A stretch of 5,082 bases of DNA from Planctomycetota bacterium (lineage in GTDB: Bacteria > Planctomycetota > Planctomycetia > Pirellulales > Pirellulaceae), in assembly GCA_019347795.1 (NCBI GenBank), contig JAHWKS010000500.1, forward strand, positions 1-5,082. Direction: 5' to 3'. Every line of letters starts with the position of its first letter. The first letter of the stretch is position 1. Shown here in pieces: positions 4,989-5,082 of this stretch. A program made the position numbers and the translations under genes. The notes beneath the pieces were generated by a model that saw only the letters and a list, made by a program, of their open reading frames with translations, did no database searches and was not told the DNA's origin.

Positions 4989-5082
4989 CCTCGCCAGGCG
5001 TGAAACCGCGCCGTTTGTTACCGACTTAGGGTCGCTCGCGAAATAACTGTCGTTCGAGCTTACCCCGCCCCACCCGGCCGCT
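4989..5082. other. Upstream spacer of the FkbM gene
   Basis: I see no coding frame with recognisable motifs, no RNA gene and no convincing promoter hexamer pair in these 94 bases. The promoter of the FkbM gene is expected here or just beyond the window edge. Confidence 0.4.

Overview
The window looks like a chromosomal stretch of a GC-rich planctomycete, probably of the Pirellulales/Planctomycetia type (lineage inferred from gene families). The evidence is a prepilin-type DUF1559 protein followed directly by a small transthyretin-like lipoprotein, a secreted protein with the planctomycete N-terminal LExLExR export motif, a PQQ-type beta-propeller protein, and a sulfatase remnant. I see no rRNA, tRNA, CRISPR array, transposase or phage gene.

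Layout from left to right: (1) the last 110 codons of a PQQ-like beta-propeller protein on the + strand (1-333). (2) A 244-base spacer with a weak hairpin/T-run, a TATAAG box and a perfect 11-bp inverted repeat. (3) A + strand gene (578-1792) for a secreted 404-residue protein that joins glycine/aspartate nonapeptide repeats of the RTX type to an HExxH metallopeptidase-like domain; it is followed by a strong hairpin terminator. (4) On the - strand, 1831-2230, a broken sulfatase gene: a signal-peptide start is joined out of frame to the last ~117 codons, and the whole catalytic domain is missing. (5) A two-gene + strand operon (2405-3900): the DUF1559 pseudopilin-like protein, starting at GTG 2405, and the small lipoprotein. 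(6) A 243-base spacer between convergent genes, holding a 10-bp perfect inverted repeat and a long 81-base imperfect inverted repeat that may be both a dispersed repeat and a two-way terminator. (7) A - strand FkbM-family methyltransferase (4144-4944, GTG start), with a perfect 8-bp hairpin in its leader.

Most products are secreted or cell-surface proteins: propeller, RTX/peptidase, pseudopilin, lipoprotein and the former sulfatase. The FkbM enzyme probably methylates a glycan or other small substrate. Apart from the DUF1559-lipoprotein pair, nothing shows that these genes form one pathway. I did not find convincing evidence of a new multi-gene system. The best discoveries are the internally deleted sulfatase, the repeat/peptidase fusion, and the inverted repeats in the non-coding gaps.
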